Shown in pieces: positions 61,501-64,000 of a stretch of 64,000 nucleotides of DNA. The notes under the pieces were generated by a model. The model was not told the origin of the DNA, searched no databases, and saw nothing but the letters and a program-made list of their open reading frames with translations. Position 1 is the first letter of the stretch. Each line of letters begins with the position of its first letter. The DNA is taken from positions 182,372,017 through 182,436,016 of the forward strand of contig NC_061513.1 in NCBI RefSeq assembly GCF_022539505.1. Direction: 5' to 3'. The stretch is from Lolium rigidum (taxonomy: Eukaryota; Streptophyta; Magnoliopsida; Poales; Poaceae). The position numbers were made by a program, and so were the translations under genes.

Positions 61501-64000
61501 GAATTTTTCCTAATTATTGAATTTTAAAAGTATTTAGAATTAAAATAAAAGGCTTAAATAACAAGTATTAAACAATTGAATTTTTTATTAGAAATAAAAA
61601 TTCCATATTATATTTTTATTGAATAGAGATTGAATTTCTAAGAATTTTGATATCTTATTTGTATTTTTCTGAATTATAATGAATTTTATAAATTAATGCA
61701 AAGTTTCAGTAATTAATGGAATTTGAATTTGAAACAAAATGACTAAACACACCCGGGCTAGTGTTACCCAGGGACACAGACAGGTGGGGCCGTGTCCACC
61801 TCATCTGCCACGCAAGCTTTGACCAAGTCAAAATCGCTGGCGTGGCGATGGACACGGTGGCCGGCGGCAGTGAATGACGGCGCCGATGATCCGAGGCGCG
61901 AGAGGACAGGCGACTAATCTCGTTCGATCCAGCACGCAAGGGTGAGCTATTTGGTGGCGGCGCCGCTACTCAATGGTCACCGGAGCGGCGGCGGCGATGA
62001 TGTCTGACGGCGGCGGACACGGGCATACGATGCTAAGAGGCTACGGGCGACGAGGGGATGTAATAATAGGCTCCTGAGATTCGTATGATCACCTTGAGGC
62101 TTCCTGTAGGGTCGCCGATGTCGATTGAAGACGGAGGCGTCGCGGCGGTCGCCATTTCTCTCTCACACCGCGAAAGGGATCGGCTCAATTCTTCCTCCTC
62201 CGAGCTTCCCTCGGTATGTGACTGCACCAGATGAACGAGGACGTCGAGGCGCTCCTCCTGGGCCTATCGATTGGCTCCGGGGTGGTCGGAAACGGTGGGG
62301 CTAGATGGTTGCCGGCAAGCTAGGTTTCGGCTTGGCAACGAGAAAGAAGAAAATGGGGTGCTAGGGTTTGCTTCCCCGTATTTATACGGTCTCCGATAGG
62401 CGTCGTCGAGCTCGTGGTCAATAACGGTGGCCGGGACGTGTCCCAATTCGTCGCCGTGTCGACCTCCCGCGCGTCCAGCGACGGAGACGAAGACGACGAC
62501 GTCTTCTCGTCTATATCCACACGAAGGGGTACGTGGGCTGGCGTTGGGCTGCTCGCTTGGGCCGCGTGGGTGGACTCTCGCTGGGCCAGCTTGTTGGGCT
62601 GCTGCGCTCCGGTGAGGTCCAGGTAAGCCCTTTCTTCTTTTTCTCTTTTATTATTTTCTGGTTTGTATTTCTATTTTGAATTCAGATTTGAATTCATATT
62701 TTAACTCTTTTCTCGTTTTGCAGGCATTGGACAATTTGTATTAGGATTTGATAACAATGGTCGGTGCATTATTTTATTGTTCAAGACAAATGTGTAATGC
62801 ATGATTATGTTGGTATCCTTGTGGTTTCTTTTTAAATTTTTAATTTAGCCATGAATTTATGTGGTCTATGAAATTCCTTTTCCTCCTTGCAATACAACTT
62901 TCTTTTGAATTATTTAAAGTGTATAATTGGTGCTCAAAGCATTTTAAAGTTTATTATGAGGTTTTGGTTTCTTAATTGAGAGTTTGTTTCACTTACATAT
63001 TATTTTATGGGATCACCCATTTATTAGAGTTTTGTAAATTCTCTTATAACCCCCTTTTATTAAGGTTGATGCTATTATTATACTTAGAAGTATCAAAGTA
63101 GGTATTGGTTCCATCATGGCTGATCTTGGTTACAAAGATAAATGGTTGATCTCTACACTTATGGTTTTAATTATAGTATTGAGCACTAGGTTAATCTTAG
63201 GTTCAATAGTTGAAGCATAAGATTTAGTTTGTGAGCAATTCTAGAGTTCTAATGATGTTCACCTAATGGCAATTGGTTTGAATTTTAATTATGGCCTAGG
63301 TTTATATGATGATCACTATAGTGATGCATGAACTAGGGTTGAGATTTAATTCTAGGTTATAGAGATAGGATGACACCACATTGCATGAGCTAGGGTTTAA
63401 TCTCCCCTAACCATGGTAATATGGTCACTTACTTCAAATCTTATGTGCTTCTCTAATTACTGAGGATTTGAAGATTGGTTTTATCTTCTACCAACTAACC
63501 TCTATTATTTCCCTCAATTAATCATTACAAGTAACTAAAGTAGTTATGTTTCTTTTTATAGTTAACTTTGGTCATATGGATGGATGATTTCTCACCATAT
63601 TAAGTATGGTGTTTTACTCTAAGGTTTTCTTATGGTTCTGAAATGGTAGATAAATGGAATGTAGATGTGGTAGAATTGTACTTATGATCACCAAGTGATT
63701 CACAAGTTAAAGTTAGGATATAAGCCTATGGTTGCTTACTAGCTACCTCCCTATGATTTCATGTGGTGAATGAGATCTACTTATCCTATTAGAGTTTATC
63801 CTCAATACCCCAAGAACATGATCATGGATTAGGCATGGTCAACTTGTTCTTAATATATCTACCTCAAGTTCTTAGGGTTTATGATCTTCACCCAATTTAT
63901 AATGATCAATGTTTGGATTCCTAATGTATCTCTCATTAAATAGGTTTCTCACTTCCATGATCAAGTATTGTCTTGATCAACTAGGGTATAATATCTCTCT
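58523..64000 (-). mobile_element. 5' LTR of giant-LTR element, cut by window end
   Basis: 5478 bp that match 49353-54830 with few differences. Most differences are CTG/CTCG, CAG/CG or one-base G/C indels. The clearest other change is 18 bp present at about 61503-61520 and absent near 52333, bounded by GAATTTT direct repeats. The remaining roughly 830 bp lie beyond the window. Confidence 0.85.

Overview
This is plant nuclear DNA, most likely from a large-genome cool-season grass (Pooideae; a ryegrass/fescue or Triticeae relative). The grounds are the Athila-type LTR elements with tRNA-Asp primer sites, CACTA elements with CACTACAAGAAAA ends, Stowaway and PIF/Harbinger elements, and two grass-like host genes. 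Two 100-N scaffold gaps (15363-15462 and 47486-47585) break the window. The species call is an inference.

Layout. 1-25319 is a nest of transposable elements. From the left: a minus-strand Athila-like element with a 5' LTR and a truncated gag; a decayed Tat-lineage element carrying a multi-exon gene antisense to its gag-protease; an LTR plus tail of another Athila-like element; a plus-strand Athila-like element (LTR, primer site, gag, protease, no reverse transcriptase); a gap; then a five-layer nest (CACTA inside an Athila-like element, inside a second CACTA, inside an LTR element with repeat-rich U3, inside an older remnant). 25320-37698 is the gene-bearing part. It holds a complete 11-coding-exon UAP56-type DEAD-box helicase gene (428 codons) with three Stowaway MITEs in and beside it, then two DNA transposons carrying host-gene pieces (copper amine oxidase; WNK kinase), then a foldback MITE. 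37699-45859 is an intronless RPK2-type LRR receptor kinase gene whose kinase domain is split by a very young Reina-like chromovirus (40382-45723, 5-bp target duplication GTGGG). 47586-64000 is again transposon: a CACTA end, a gag with two zinc knuckles, and a minus-strand gypsy element with LTRs of about 6.3 kb around only 2.9 kb of non-coding interior; its second LTR runs off the window.

How it fits together. Only UAP56 looks like a complete host gene. The RPK2-like gene would be open from start to stop (937 codons) without the insertion, but as assembled it stops two codons into the LTR junction and loses the last 43 codons. The most consequential technical observation is that near-identical TE copies differ repeatedly by an extra C inside CTG (CTG against CTCG) and by CAG/CG exchanges, while the two host genes stay in frame. 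That looks like a base-calling artefact at methylated CHG sites, so LTR ages and TE frameshifts here should be treated with caution. I did not find a convincing new biological system; the strongest biology is the kinase disruption and the two gene-capturing transposons.
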